Source: H111-94 sp034436045
Lineage (GTDB): Bacteria > Chloroflexota > Ktedonobacteria > Ktedonobacterales > Ktedonobacteraceae
NCBI GenBank assembly: GCA_034436045.1
Contig: DAOTVZ010000015.1
Coordinates: 1-11,792 of the forward strand
Reading direction: 5' to 3'
Length of the DNA stretch: 11,792 nt
The translations under genes were made by a program, and so were the position numbers. The notes under the pieces are model-generated. The model was not told the DNA's origin. It searched no databases and was given only the letters and a program-made list of their open reading frames with translations. Positions within the stretch are counted from its first letter, which is position 1, and every line of letters begins with the position of its first letter. This document shows positions 1-5,935 of this stretch, in pieces.

Positions 1-2
1 TT

Positions 3-224
3 CATGCCAATCAAAAACCTCTGCGCTTAATCGAACGCATCATTCAAGCTTCCAGTGATCCTGGCGATGTAATCTGGGAACCATTCGGAGGACTCTGCTC
101 TGTTGCTGTTGCTGCGTTACATACTGAGCGCCAATGCTATAGCGCCGAGATACTCCCTGAATACTATGAATTAGCATGCGAACGTCTGGAGGGAGGAGTC
201 TTTCAGCCGTCCTTGAAAGATTAG
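3..224 (+). CDS. DNA (N4/N6-amino) methyltransferase, C-terminal fragment
   Basis: This open frame enters from the left edge and encodes the last 73 residues of a site-specific DNA amino-methyltransferase, which transfers a methyl group from S-adenosylmethionine to adenine or cytosine in DNA. It starts with HANQKPLRLIERII, matching the conserved H-x-x-QKP-x-L segment (motif X region) that precedes the SAM-binding motif in beta-class enzymes. Next is DPGDVIWEPFGGLCSVAVAA, occupying the place of the usual D-P-F-x-G-S-G motif I; here it reads EPFGGLCS, so the first Asp is Glu. A tail of the E-x-x-P-x-Y-x-x-x-A-x-x-R-L type (EILPEYYELACERL) closes the fold. The catalytic (D/N/S)PP(Y/F/W) motif lies outside the window, so target base and activity cannot be judged. 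The lipoprotein gene follows after 13 bases. Whether a restriction enzyme is nearby is not visible. Confidence 0.85.
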   Translation, partial: HANQKPLRLIERIIQASSDPGDVIWEPFGGLCSVAVAALHTERQCYSAEILPEYYELACERLEGGVFQPSLKD

Positions 225-237
225 AAAGGCATACTTA

Positions 238-1194
238 ATGCGCACCGCCCGTCAGAGTATCACATGGACACTGCTCTGCTGTTGCCTTCTTCTGCTGACC
301 GCCTGCAATTCCACCCCCCCACAACAGAACCTTACCGCAAAGACAACGGCGACAGTCAAGGTTGCTACGCCTACACCACTAGCACCAACAGCGACTGTCA
401 CACCTGTTCCCCCACCTCCGCAGCATTATCATGCGAAGGTCATTTTGCGCAGTGGGGCGCGGCCTGACGACCTGGCTTTCGATACACAGGGACGCATCCT
501 CTTTAGCGACCCCCATAACAATATCGTGGCGCGTGTCAATGCCGATGGCAACTTCACTACGCTGCTGAGCGGGCTGGACGCGCCGGAGGGCCTGGTGGTT
601 CTGCCAAACGGCACACTGATCGTGGCCGAACAGGGACATAACCGCATTTTATCGTTTGCACCCGGCTCGACCACGCCGACCGTCTTGCGTGTACTTCCCG
701 GCACTCCCAGTGGGGCATCCTGCAAGGATGGTGTTGATGGCATCGCGCTCGACCCGACGAGCAACACGCTGATTGTACCCGACAGCCCGACCGGCGTGGT
801 CTATCGTATGAGCCTGGACGGCAAAACACTGACCGAGCTGGCTTCCGGCATCGTGCGCCCGGTCGGCGCAACAGTGGACGCACATGGCAATATCTATGTG
901 GCCGACGAGTGCGGCGGCGCTCTCTGGCGCATTACGCCTGACGGCTCTAAAGTACGCTACGGCGGCTTCGGTATGCCGGACGATGTTATGCTGGATCAAA
1001 GCGGCGACGCGCTGGTGATTGACCTGGCCATTAATGTCCACGCACTTATTCGCCTCAATCTTGCTACAGGACAACATACTGTGCTGGCGAGTCAGGGCTT
1101 TATTGAGCCACAGGGACTGCTTATCGATACACATGGTAATATATTTGTATCGGATGACTATGCCAATACTATCATGGAGTACACACCTGCATGA
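238..1194 (+). CDS. NHL/SMP-30-type beta-propeller lipoprotein
   Basis: This 318-residue protein appears to be a secreted, lipid-anchored beta-propeller. Residues 1-23 form a lipoprotein signal peptide: a basic start (MRTARQ), a hydrophobic core, and the lipobox L-T-A-C with Cys23 as the predicted lipidated residue. Residues 24-62 are a Pro/Thr/Ala-rich linker. From about residue 70 to the end there are roughly six blade-like repeats, each with a phrase such as PDDLAFDTQGRILFSD, PEGLVVLPNGTLIVAE, VDGIALDPTSNTLIV, VGATVDAHGNIYVAD or PQGLLIDTHGNIFVSDD. That pattern is typical of NHL and SMP-30/gluconolactonase-like propellers, which bind ligands or hydrolyse lactones. No catalytic metal site can be assigned, so an enzymatic role is not claimed. 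Cys162 and Cys225 could form a disulfide. The ATG is preceded by GAAAGG at a good distance. Its stop overlaps the next start (ATGA). Confidence 0.85.
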   Translation: MRTARQSITWTLLCCCLLLLTACNSTPPQQNLTAKTTATVKVATPTPLAPTATVTPVPPPPQHYHAKVILRSGARPDDLAFDTQGRILFSDPHNNIVARVNADGNFTTLLSGLDAPEGLVVLPNGTLIVAEQGHNRILSFAPGSTTPTVLRVLPGTPSGASCKDGVDGIALDPTSNTLIVPDSPTGVVYRMSLDGKTLTELASGIVRPVGATVDAHGNIYVADECGGALWRITPDGSKVRYGGFGMPDDVMLDQSGDALVIDLAINVHALIRLNLATGQHTVLASQGFIEPQGLLIDTHGNIFVSDDYANTIMEYTPA

Positions 1195-2099
1195 GTAAGC
1201 TTACCTCAATGACTGAGGCGATTGCCCGCTACGTGCCTGATGGCGCATCAGTGGCGATGAGCCTGGCGCTGGAACCACTGATCCCGTATGCAGCCGCGCA
1301 CGAGATCATTCGCCAGCGTCGGCGCGGCCTGACCTTGATCGGCCCTATTTCAGATATCCTCTTTGACCAGTTGATTGGCGCGGGCTGCGTCGAGAAGATC
1401 ACCGCCGCCTGGGTGGGCAACGTCAGCGAAGGGCTGGCGCACTGCTATCGTCGCGCCGTCGAGAAAGGTATTCCGCACTTTGTCACGGTCGAAGAGCACA
1501 GTAATTACAGCATTGCGCTGGCCCTGCTGGCCGCCGCGCATGGTGTCCCCTATATGCTCACACGCTCACTGCTGGGCAGCGACATCATCCGCCAGAACCC
1601 GACCTTCAAAGTGATTGAAGAGAATGGTCAACTGCTACTGCGTGTTCCGGCGGTGCGCCCGGATGTGGCTATCGTCCATGTGCAGCGCAGCGACGGGGAG
1701 GGCAACGCCCACGCCTGGGGCAACCTGGGCATCTGCGAAGAAGCTTTTCTGGCGGCGCGCGATGTGATTATCGTGGCCGAGGAGATTGTGCCGCATGACG
1801 TGATTATCAGCGACCCCAACCGTGTACTCGGCCCCTGCTTTAAGGTGCGCGCGGTGGTGCATGAGCCATACGGCGCGCATCCCTCTGCCGTACAGGGCTA
1901 TTATAACCGCGACCATCAGTTCTTCCACGAGTATCATGTACAGACGCGCACACTTGAAGGCTTCGAGCAGTGGCTGCAAGAGTGGGTACTGGCAGTACCT
2001 GATCGCGCCACCTATCTCGAAAAACTGGGTCGGCAACGTGTGCAGGGATTGGCGTTGCGCGAGCATCGCTATGCCGCGCCGGTTGATTACGGCTATTAG
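1191..2099 (+). CDS. CoA-transferase family subunit A (glutaconate/IpdA-like)
   Basis: This 302-residue protein is the alpha-type subunit of a class I CoA-transferase family enzyme. Such enzymes move CoA between carboxylic acids; relatives such as IpdAB of steroid-degrading actinobacteria instead hydrolyse a ring-containing CoA thioester. Supporting features are the Rossmann-like start (DGASVAMSLALEPLIPYAAAHEIIRQ), the GPISDILFDQLIGAGCVEKI segment, a VEEHSNYSIALALL segment near residues 100-113, and HVQRSDGEGNAHAWGNLG around residues 163-180, the usual S-D-x-x-G-N signature of the family. The start overlaps the lipoprotein stop by four bases (ATGA). A GGAG sits 11 bases upstream, so translation may be coupled. 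Subunit B follows after 15 bases. The pair is closer in style to GctAB/IpdAB than to succinyl- or acetate-CoA transferases, but the substrate cannot be inferred. Confidence 0.87.
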   Translation: MSKLTSMTEAIARYVPDGASVAMSLALEPLIPYAAAHEIIRQRRRGLTLIGPISDILFDQLIGAGCVEKITAAWVGNVSEGLAHCYRRAVEKGIPHFVTVEEHSNYSIALALLAAAHGVPYMLTRSLLGSDIIRQNPTFKVIEENGQLLLRVPAVRPDVAIVHVQRSDGEGNAHAWGNLGICEEAFLAARDVIIVAEEIVPHDVIISDPNRVLGPCFKVRAVVHEPYGAHPSAVQGYYNRDHQFFHEYHVQTRTLEGFEQWLQEWVLAVPDRATYLEKLGRQRVQGLALREHRYAAPVDYGY

Positions 2100-2114
2100 A
2101 GGAGGGAGATCAGT

Positions 2115-2903
2115 ATGGCAACACCGGAGTATACCGCGCGCGAATTGATGGTGGTCTGTGCTGCGCGCCAGATACGTGATGGCGAGCGCGTCTTTGTGGG
2201 CATGCGCCTGCCCATTATCGCCTTTGCACTGGCAAAGCGCACACATGCGCCCAACAGCATCGGCCTCTTCGAGACGGGCATCATGCGTGACGCGCCCTCT
2301 AAAGAGCTTTTGTATACGATGGGTGACGCGCCTAATATCACCGGCGCGTTGTGGACGACGCGCACAGCGAATCTGATGGGCCTGATGGCGGCGGGCGAGG
2401 TTCAACTGGGCTTCATCGGCGGCGCAGAGATCGACCGCTATGGCAACCTGAATACATCGCTGATCGGCGACTGGCGGCGGCCCAAAGTGCGTCTCCCTGG
2501 CAGTGGCGGCGGTGCAGATATCGCCTCGCTCTCACAACGGCTGGCGATTATCATGCCGCACGAGAAGCATCGCTTGCGTGAGCGCGTCGATTACGTCACC
2601 AGCCCCGGCTACGGCTATCCCGATGAGCATGGTCCCGCCGGAGTCGCATGGCGGCGGCGCGTTGGCTTACCGCGTGGTGGCCCCGCTGCGCTCATCACCA
2701 CGCTGGCCGTCTTCACCTTCGAGCCGGAGACCGGCGAGGCGTTGCTGCAATCCTATCACCCCGGCAGCAGCATCGCTGAGGTGCAGGAGCAGACCGGCTG
2801 GCCCCTGCGTCTGGCCCCCGACTGTGCCGAAACCGTCCCGCCCAGTGCCGAAGAACTGCGCTTGATTCGGGAATGTGACCCCGATGGAGTGTGGACAAAG
2901 TAA
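2115..2903 (+). CDS. CoA-transferase family subunit B (glutaconate/IpdB-like)
   Basis: This 262-residue protein is the beta-type partner of the preceding subunit; the two would form the active heteromer in the cytoplasm. The N-terminal half reads as the family expects: ELMVVCAARQIRDGERVFVGMRLPIIAFALAKRTHAPN, then IGLFETGIMRD. Glu53 in FETG sits where glutaconate CoA-transferase has its catalytic glutamate, which forms the CoA-thioester intermediate. If that alignment is right, transferase chemistry is possible. A GGAEIDRYGNLNTSLIGDW segment (residues about 101-119) and the Gly-rich PGSGGGADI loop are further family signatures. A strong Shine-Dalgarno run (GGAGGG, 2101-2106) lies 8 bases before the ATG. 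The order A then B with a short gap is the usual arrangement. No acyl-CoA dehydrogenase, ligase or other degradation gene is nearby to point to a substrate. Confidence 0.87.
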   Translation: MATPEYTARELMVVCAARQIRDGERVFVGMRLPIIAFALAKRTHAPNSIGLFETGIMRDAPSKELLYTMGDAPNITGALWTTRTANLMGLMAAGEVQLGFIGGAEIDRYGNLNTSLIGDWRRPKVRLPGSGGGADIASLSQRLAIIMPHEKHRLRERVDYVTSPGYGYPDEHGPAGVAWRRRVGLPRGGPAALITTLAVFTFEPETGEALLQSYHPGSSIAEVQEQTGWPLRLAPDCAETVPPSAEELRLIRECDPDGVWTK

Positions 2904-2936
2904 TACCCTCTAGGTGAAGGGGAGTGATATCCCCAG

Positions 2937-2943
2937 AAAGGAG
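2937..2943 (+). promoter_or_regulatory. ribosome binding site that fixes the HdeD-like start
   Basis: AAAGGAG lies 7 bases before the ATG at 2951. A longer in-frame reading from GTG at 2924 has no comparable site at the right distance and would add a polar stretch (MISPERSTG) ahead of the first membrane helix, so the ATG is preferred. Confidence 0.7.
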
Positions 2944-2950
2944 TACAGGG

Positions 2951-3574
2951 ATGAACGTTATCCTGGTTCGCAACTGGTGGGTGTTGGTCACGCGCGGAGT
3001 TGTTGCAATTCTTCTGGGCCTGGCCGCTTTTTTCTGGCCCGGAGGCATCGATGCGGGAGCACTGACCGTCCTTGTGCCAGTCTTCGGCTTCTTCACCTTG
3101 ATTCATGGCCTGTTTGCTCTCGGAATCGCACTTATGGAGCGCGGACAGCATAGGCGCTGGTGGGTTCTGGAATACTGGTGGCTGCCTACGCTGGAAGGGA
3201 TCGTTGGCCTCGCGGCAGGGATCATCACCTTCGCCTGGACATCTATTCCCATTAGCACACTGCTGTATGTGATCGCTATCTGGGCTATCATCAACGGTCT
3301 GCTCGAACTGGGGGCCGCCCTATGGCAACGTAATGTATTCAGTGATGAATCACTGCTGATGGTCGGCGGCATCCTCTCCCTTATCTTCGGCCTGGTTCTC
3401 GTCCTGCGCCCAAATGCTCCTCCCCTGGCAGTACTCTGGCTGTTCGGCTCGTTCGCAGTTGCCCTCGGCGTGCTATTCACCCTGTTTGCCCTGCGGCTTC
3501 GGCAGTTAATTGAGATCAAGGTAATGCCTTCTCAGCGCACTGGAGAAGAGGTGATACACAAACCCGGTGAGTAA
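2951..3574 (+). CDS. HdeD-like (DUF308) six-helix membrane protein
   Basis: This 207-residue integral membrane protein belongs by appearance to the HdeD/DUF308 family. The namesake is an E. coli acid-stress protein of unclear biochemical role. Six hydrophobic segments can be seen at roughly residues 10-28, 36-62, 78-98, 100-125, 134-153 and 157-182, arranged as three helical hairpins. Each pair has the short W/P/G-rich turn typical of the family (FFWPGG, FAWTSIP, LRPNAPP). An MERGQHRRWW loop follows the second helix, and a charged tail of about 25 residues ends the protein. It sits 47 bases after the CoA-transferase B gene and may be read from the same transcript, though the larger gap leaves room for its own promoter. 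A long inverted repeat begins 42 bases after its stop. No enzymatic motif is visible, and no function beyond the family label is claimed. Confidence 0.82.
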   Translation: MNVILVRNWWVLVTRGVVAILLGLAAFFWPGGIDAGALTVLVPVFGFFTLIHGLFALGIALMERGQHRRWWVLEYWWLPTLEGIVGLAAGIITFAWTSIPISTLLYVIAIWAIINGLLELGAALWQRNVFSDESLLMVGGILSLIFGLVLVLRPNAPPLAVLWLFGSFAVALGVLFTLFALRLRQLIEIKVMPSQRTGEEVIHKPGE

Positions 3575-3616
3575 ATAGAAGAATAGCAACGGCAGACAAT
3601 AGTCCCCGCTCCAGAA

Positions 3617-3668
3617 GGGTGTCATAATGAGCATCCAATCTATGCTATTAGAGAGCATTATGACGCCC
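3617..3668. repeat. 13-bp-arm inverted repeat after the HdeD-like gene
   Basis: GGGTGTCATAATG (3617-3629) pairs with CATTATGACGCCC (3656-3668). Twelve pairs are Watson-Crick and one is a U-G wobble in RNA. The 26-base interior contains a smaller nested pairing, AGCAT with ATGCT. There is no T-tract after it, so it is not a textbook terminator, although it lies 42 bases beyond a stop codon and could end or stabilise the upstream transcript. Its outer ends (GGGYGTSAT/ATSACGCCC) resemble the palindromes of the array at the right end of the window. Confidence 0.75.
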
Positions 3669-3705
3669 CTATAGGAGAACAGCTTCTCTCATATAGTCAA
3701 TTTTT

Positions 3706-3785
3706 GGCAGTATCTCAATGTCTGTGGAAATTCCCTTGAGCCACACTCACTACCTGGGAATTTACACAACACTTGACATACTGCC
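3706..3785. repeat. 30-bp imperfect inverted repeat (MITE-like)
   Basis: The left arm (3706-3735, beginning GGCAGTAT and ending AAATTCCC) and the reverse complement of the right arm (3756-3785) agree at 24 of 30 positions, with a 20-base interior. The outermost 8 bases (GGCAGTAT) and innermost 8 bases (AAATTCCC) match exactly, and the mismatches cluster in the middle. This is what abutted terminal inverted repeats of a mobile element, or a tiny non-autonomous element, would look like. No obvious target-site duplication flanks it. A hairpin RNA is an alternative. Confidence 0.65.
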
Positions 3786-3980
3786 ACATCCGACAATGAT
3801 AGCCCTATTGTACTGTATATTTGCAATATGCTGAGTATGTACCAGATGCGAAGAACTGCCACTGCGCTAATACTAAGAGATTGGGTGTCTATTGTTATCA
3901 CTGCTCTATCACTCCTGCTGGCTACCAAACAGAAACATGTGTGCTTATGTTCATCCACACCCGGCTGCGTATCGATTGAC

Positions 3981-4012
3981 CAGGAAGCCAATGGCCTCCT
4001 TTGGCTGGCCTG
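3981..4012 (+). promoter_or_regulatory. hairpin upstream of pdxS
   Basis: AGCCAA (3986-3991) pairs with TTGGCT (4001-4006) across a 9-base loop. CAGG (3981-3984) pairs with CCTG (4009-4012) outside a small internal loop. It lies about 40 bases ahead of the proposed pdxS promoter, so in DNA form it could be an operator, or it could be the tail of an upstream transcript. It has no T-tract. Confidence 0.4.
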
Positions 4013-4018
4013 AAGCAC

Positions 4019-4028
4019 GCCAATTGGC
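4019..4028. promoter_or_regulatory. perfect 10-bp palindrome ahead of the pdxS promoter
   Basis: GCCAATTGGC is a perfect palindrome placed about 23 bases upstream of the proposed -10 element, overlapping the -35 zone or just above it. It shares the TTGGC/GCCAA half-site with the neighbouring hairpin (3986-4006), giving several copies of the half-site within 45 bases. A transcription-factor binding site is plausible but unproven. Confidence 0.35.
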
Positions 4029-4050
4029 TCTAGCAGTCCCACCAATCTTG

Positions 4051-4059
4051 TGCTAGAAT
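4051..4059 (+). promoter_or_regulatory. candidate extended -10 promoter of pdxS
   Basis: TGCTAGAAT fits the extended -10 pattern TGnTATAAT with one change in the hexamer. It would start transcription near position 4066, about 50 bases before the pdxS ATG. No good -35 hexamer is found at 16-18 bases upstream, which an extended -10 can tolerate. Confidence 0.4.
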
Positions 4060-4117
4060 CCTGAGTAAGTGATGAGATAGCTTTACACCATAGATAAATG
4101 TCAGGAGCATAGATGTC

Positions 4118-5035
4118 ATGGAAAAACAGGTAGGTACTGTATCGGTGAAGCGAAGTTTCCCCGAAATGCTTAAGGGAGGCGTGATCTGCGACGTGACCAA
4201 CGCAGACGAGGCGCGTATCGCGGAAGACGCGGGCGCGGCGGCGGTGATGGCGCTGGAGCGCGTGCCGGCCGATATTCGCGCTCAGGGCGGTGTGGCACGT
4301 ATGAGCGACCCTGAGAAAATTATCGAGATTAAGCAGGCCGTGACCATTCCGGTGATGGCCAAGTGCCGCATCGGCCATTTCGTCGAGGCCGAAATTCTCC
4401 AGGCTATAGGGGTGGACTGCATTGACGAGTCCGAGGTGTTGACACCCGCCGACGAGCAGTATCACGTCAATAAGCATCTGTTCAAGGTGCCGTTTGTGTG
4501 CGGCGCGCGCGACCTGGGCGAAGCACTGCGGCGTGTGGGCGAGGGTGCGGCCATGCTGCGCACGAAGGGCGAGGCTGGCACCGGCAATGTCGTTGAAGCT
4601 GTGCGCCACATGCGCACGATTATGGATGGTATTCGCCGCTTGCAACTGCTGCCGGAAGAAGAGTTGATGACCGAGGCCAAGAATCTCGGCGCGCCCTATG
4701 AACTGGTTGTCGAGGTGGCGCGCACCGGCAAGCTGCCCGTAGTAAACTTCTCTGCTGGTGGTATCGCCACACCCGCTGACGCTGCGCTAATGATGCGTCT
4801 GGGGGCGGAAGGTATCTTCGTGGGTTCCGGTATCTTCAAGTCGGGCGCGAACCTGCCGACGGAAGCGCGTCACAAGGAATGGTACAGGCGCGCGAAGGCC
4901 ATCGTCGAGGCTACCACCCACTATCAAGACCCCGACATCATTGCCCGCGTCTCGCGCAACCTGGGCGAGCCAATGGTCGGCATTAACATCACCACCTTGC
5001 CGGAGAATGAACTGATGGCAACTCGTGGGTGGTAG
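4118..5035 (+). CDS. pdxS: pyridoxal 5'-phosphate synthase, PdxS (synthase) subunit
   Basis: This 305-residue protein is the lyase/synthase subunit of the ribose-5-phosphate-dependent PLP pathway. It condenses ribose 5-phosphate, glyceraldehyde 3-phosphate and ammonia to PLP, forming a dodecameric core decorated by PdxT glutaminase. The sequence is nearly diagnostic along its length: GGVICDVTNADEARIAEDAGA, then AVMALERVPADIRAQGGVARM, VMAKCRIGHFVEA, and LRTKGEAGTGN. Asp25, Lys82 and Lys150 correspond to the ribose-contacting Asp and the two Schiff-base lysines of the family. NFSAGGIATPADAALMMRLGAEGIFVGSGIF provides the phosphate-binding Gly-rich C-terminal part. The length is typical (about 290-305). 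AGGAG lies 10 bases before the ATG. A probable promoter sits at 4051-4059. Its partner pdxT is unusually far away (231 bases), separated by an inverted-repeat element that begins 4 bases after the stop. Confidence 0.97.
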   Translation: MEKQVGTVSVKRSFPEMLKGGVICDVTNADEARIAEDAGAAAVMALERVPADIRAQGGVARMSDPEKIIEIKQAVTIPVMAKCRIGHFVEAEILQAIGVDCIDESEVLTPADEQYHVNKHLFKVPFVCGARDLGEALRRVGEGAAMLRTKGEAGTGNVVEAVRHMRTIMDGIRRLQLLPEEELMTEAKNLGAPYELVVEVARTGKLPVVNFSAGGIATPADAALMMRLGAEGIFVGSGIFKSGANLPTEARHKEWYRRAKAIVEATTHYQDPDIIARVSRNLGEPMVGINITTLPENELMATRGW

Positions 5036-5039
5036 GGAC

Positions 5040-5183
5040 AGGATTTATCACGTCCACCACGCGATTAATCGCCTTACATGTGGAACCATCTATCCTCATA
5101 GAGCAATGACTTAGTATGTTTTTGCGGTGATAAACGGCTAATATCAATGTGCGATTAATCGCGCGGTGGACGTGATAAATCCT
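5040..5183. repeat. 144-base element with 33-bp inverted repeats between pdxS and pdxT
   Basis: The left arm (5040-5072) and the reverse complement of the right arm (5151-5183) match at 32 of 33 bases, the one difference being an A/G change at 5059. The interior of 78 bases is AT-rich. Each arm ends inwards with the perfect 12-base palindrome GCGATTAATCGC, and its outer half contains ATCACGTCC or GGACGTGAT, one base from the half-sites of the right-end array (GGGCGTGAT). The element starts 4 bases after the pdxS stop. In RNA it would form a very stable stem that could attenuate pdxT or end the pdxS transcript. In DNA it looks like a small non-autonomous repeat element. No flanking target duplication was identified. 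Confidence 0.8.
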
Positions 5184-5228
5184 CTCCTTACAGATATTCC
5201 GTTTGCTAAAATCCATAATAATGTTTTT

Positions 5229-5248
5229 ATCACACGGTAGTATGTGAT
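5229..5248 (+). promoter_or_regulatory. short hairpin just upstream of the pdxT ribosome binding site
   Basis: ATCACA (5229-5234) pairs with TGTGAT (5243-5248) over an 8-base loop. The stem ends directly before the purine-rich GAAGAGAG that serves as pdxT ribosome binding site, so it may influence initiation or stabilise the 5' end after processing of the spacer. It could also be chance in a short AT-rich stretch. Confidence 0.3.
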
Positions 5249-5256
5249 GAAGAGAG
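5249..5256 (+). promoter_or_regulatory. ribosome binding site deciding the pdxT start
   Basis: GAAGAGAG ends 10 bases before ATG 5267. The in-frame TTG at 5258 is only one base after this run, too close to use it, so the ATG giving MSNPKPRIGVLALQGDF is preferred. Confidence 0.5.
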
Positions 5257-5266
5257 ATTGGCAAAA

Positions 5267-5869
5267 ATGTCTAACCCGAAGCCACGTATTGGCGTATTAG
5301 CATTACAGGGTGATTTTGCAGCGCACCTCAGAATGCTGGAGGGGTTGGGTGCGGAAGGAATTCCTGTTCGACTCCCTCGGCATTTGGATGGCGTTGATGG
5401 TATAATAATACCAGGTGGCGAGAGTACCACCATTGGCAAGCTGATGGTTGAGTACGGCTTGCATGAGATTTTGCGACAAAAAATTGCCGCCGGTATCCCC
5501 ACATGGGGAACATGCGCGGGTTTGATCCTGTTATCAATGGAAACGGATAATGCATTGCCGGGGCAACCGCTCCTGGCAGCGATGCATATTCGTGTTTGTC
5601 GGAACGCATTTGGGAGTCAGCGGGAAAGTTTTGAGACAGACCTGAATGTGCCGGTACTGGGCGAAGCTCCTTTCCACGCAGTCTTTATTCGTGGCCCGAT
5701 TATTGAGTCGGTCGGCCCAGGCGTGGAGGTGCTGGCAACGCTGGACGATGGTACCATTGTTGCTGTCCGTGAAGGAACCCTGTTAGGCACGGCGTTTCAC
5801 CCGGAGGTTGCCGGAGATTCTCGTTTCCACCACTACTTTCTCCGCATAGTACAAAGCGTCACGAAATAG
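5267..5869 (+). CDS. pdxT: pyridoxal 5'-phosphate synthase, PdxT (glutaminase) subunit
   Basis: This 200-residue class I glutamine amidotransferase hydrolyses glutamine and channels the ammonia to PdxS for PLP synthesis. Recognisable segments are IGVLALQGDFAAHLRML at the N-terminus, IIIPGGESTTIGKLM (GGES at residues 50-53, oxyanion-hole region), and PTWGTCAGLILLS with nucleophile Cys83. There is an FGSQRESFETDL segment, and AFHPEVAGDSRFHHYFL supplies His178 and Glu180 of the catalytic triad. All triad residues are present and the length is normal (about 190-205), so it should be active. The start was set at ATG 5267 rather than an upstream TTG (5258). The spacer to pdxS holds a large inverted repeat, so pdxT may depend on read-through or on a promoter of its own. 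Weak candidates such as TAAAAT at 5206-5211 exist, but none is convincing. Confidence 0.95.
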   Translation: MSNPKPRIGVLALQGDFAAHLRMLEGLGAEGIPVRLPRHLDGVDGIIIPGGESTTIGKLMVEYGLHEILRQKIAAGIPTWGTCAGLILLSMETDNALPGQPLLAAMHIRVCRNAFGSQRESFETDLNVPVLGEAPFHAVFIRGPIIESVGPGVEVLATLDDGTIVAVREGTLLGTAFHPEVAGDSRFHHYFLRIVQSVTK

Positions 5870-5935
5870 CGAGGCCAGTCTGGCAAGTGTTCAGGGAAAG
5901 CGCCAGCGACCTGCTATGGGGCGAGGGAGCATTGG

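Larger units (their letters stand above)
3575..4117. other. 543-base non-coding spacer, rich in inverted repeats
   Basis: No convincing gene is present. Base composition is more AT-rich than in the flanking genes. The spacer contains two long inverted repeats (3617-3668 and 3706-3785), a small hairpin (3981-4012), a palindrome (4019-4028) and the likely pdxS promoter (4051-4059). The stretch 3787-3980 shows no clear structure. Short frames here lack ribosome binding sites and family-like sequence. Confidence 0.75.

Noticed and set aside
1635..2405. 256-codon minus-strand frame across the CoA-transferase genes
   Set aside because: It is an antisense shadow of two well-supported coding frames.
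2924..2950. GTG start for the HdeD-like protein
   Set aside because: ATG 2951 has a strong ribosome site at ideal spacing and places the first helix normally.
3773..3800. TTGACA...AATGAT promoter
   Set aside because: The -35 is perfect but lies inside the right arm of the 3706-3785 inverted repeat, the -10 matches only 4 of 6, and no gene follows closely; pdxS has a better candidate at 4051-4059.
3828..4013. 61-codon open frame in the spacer before pdxS
   Set aside because: It has no ribosome binding site, composition is not protein-like, and it overlaps the hairpin upstream of pdxS.
3689..4645. 318-codon open frame on the minus strand
   Set aside because: It runs antisense through the pdxS 5' half and the repeat-rich spacer, has no family-like sequence, and is a shadow of pdxS codon bias.
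5870..5935. Terminator after pdxT
   Set aside because: Only a 5-bp GCCAG/CTGGC pairing with a one-base loop is present, with no T-tract, so read-through into the GNAT-like gene is more likely.
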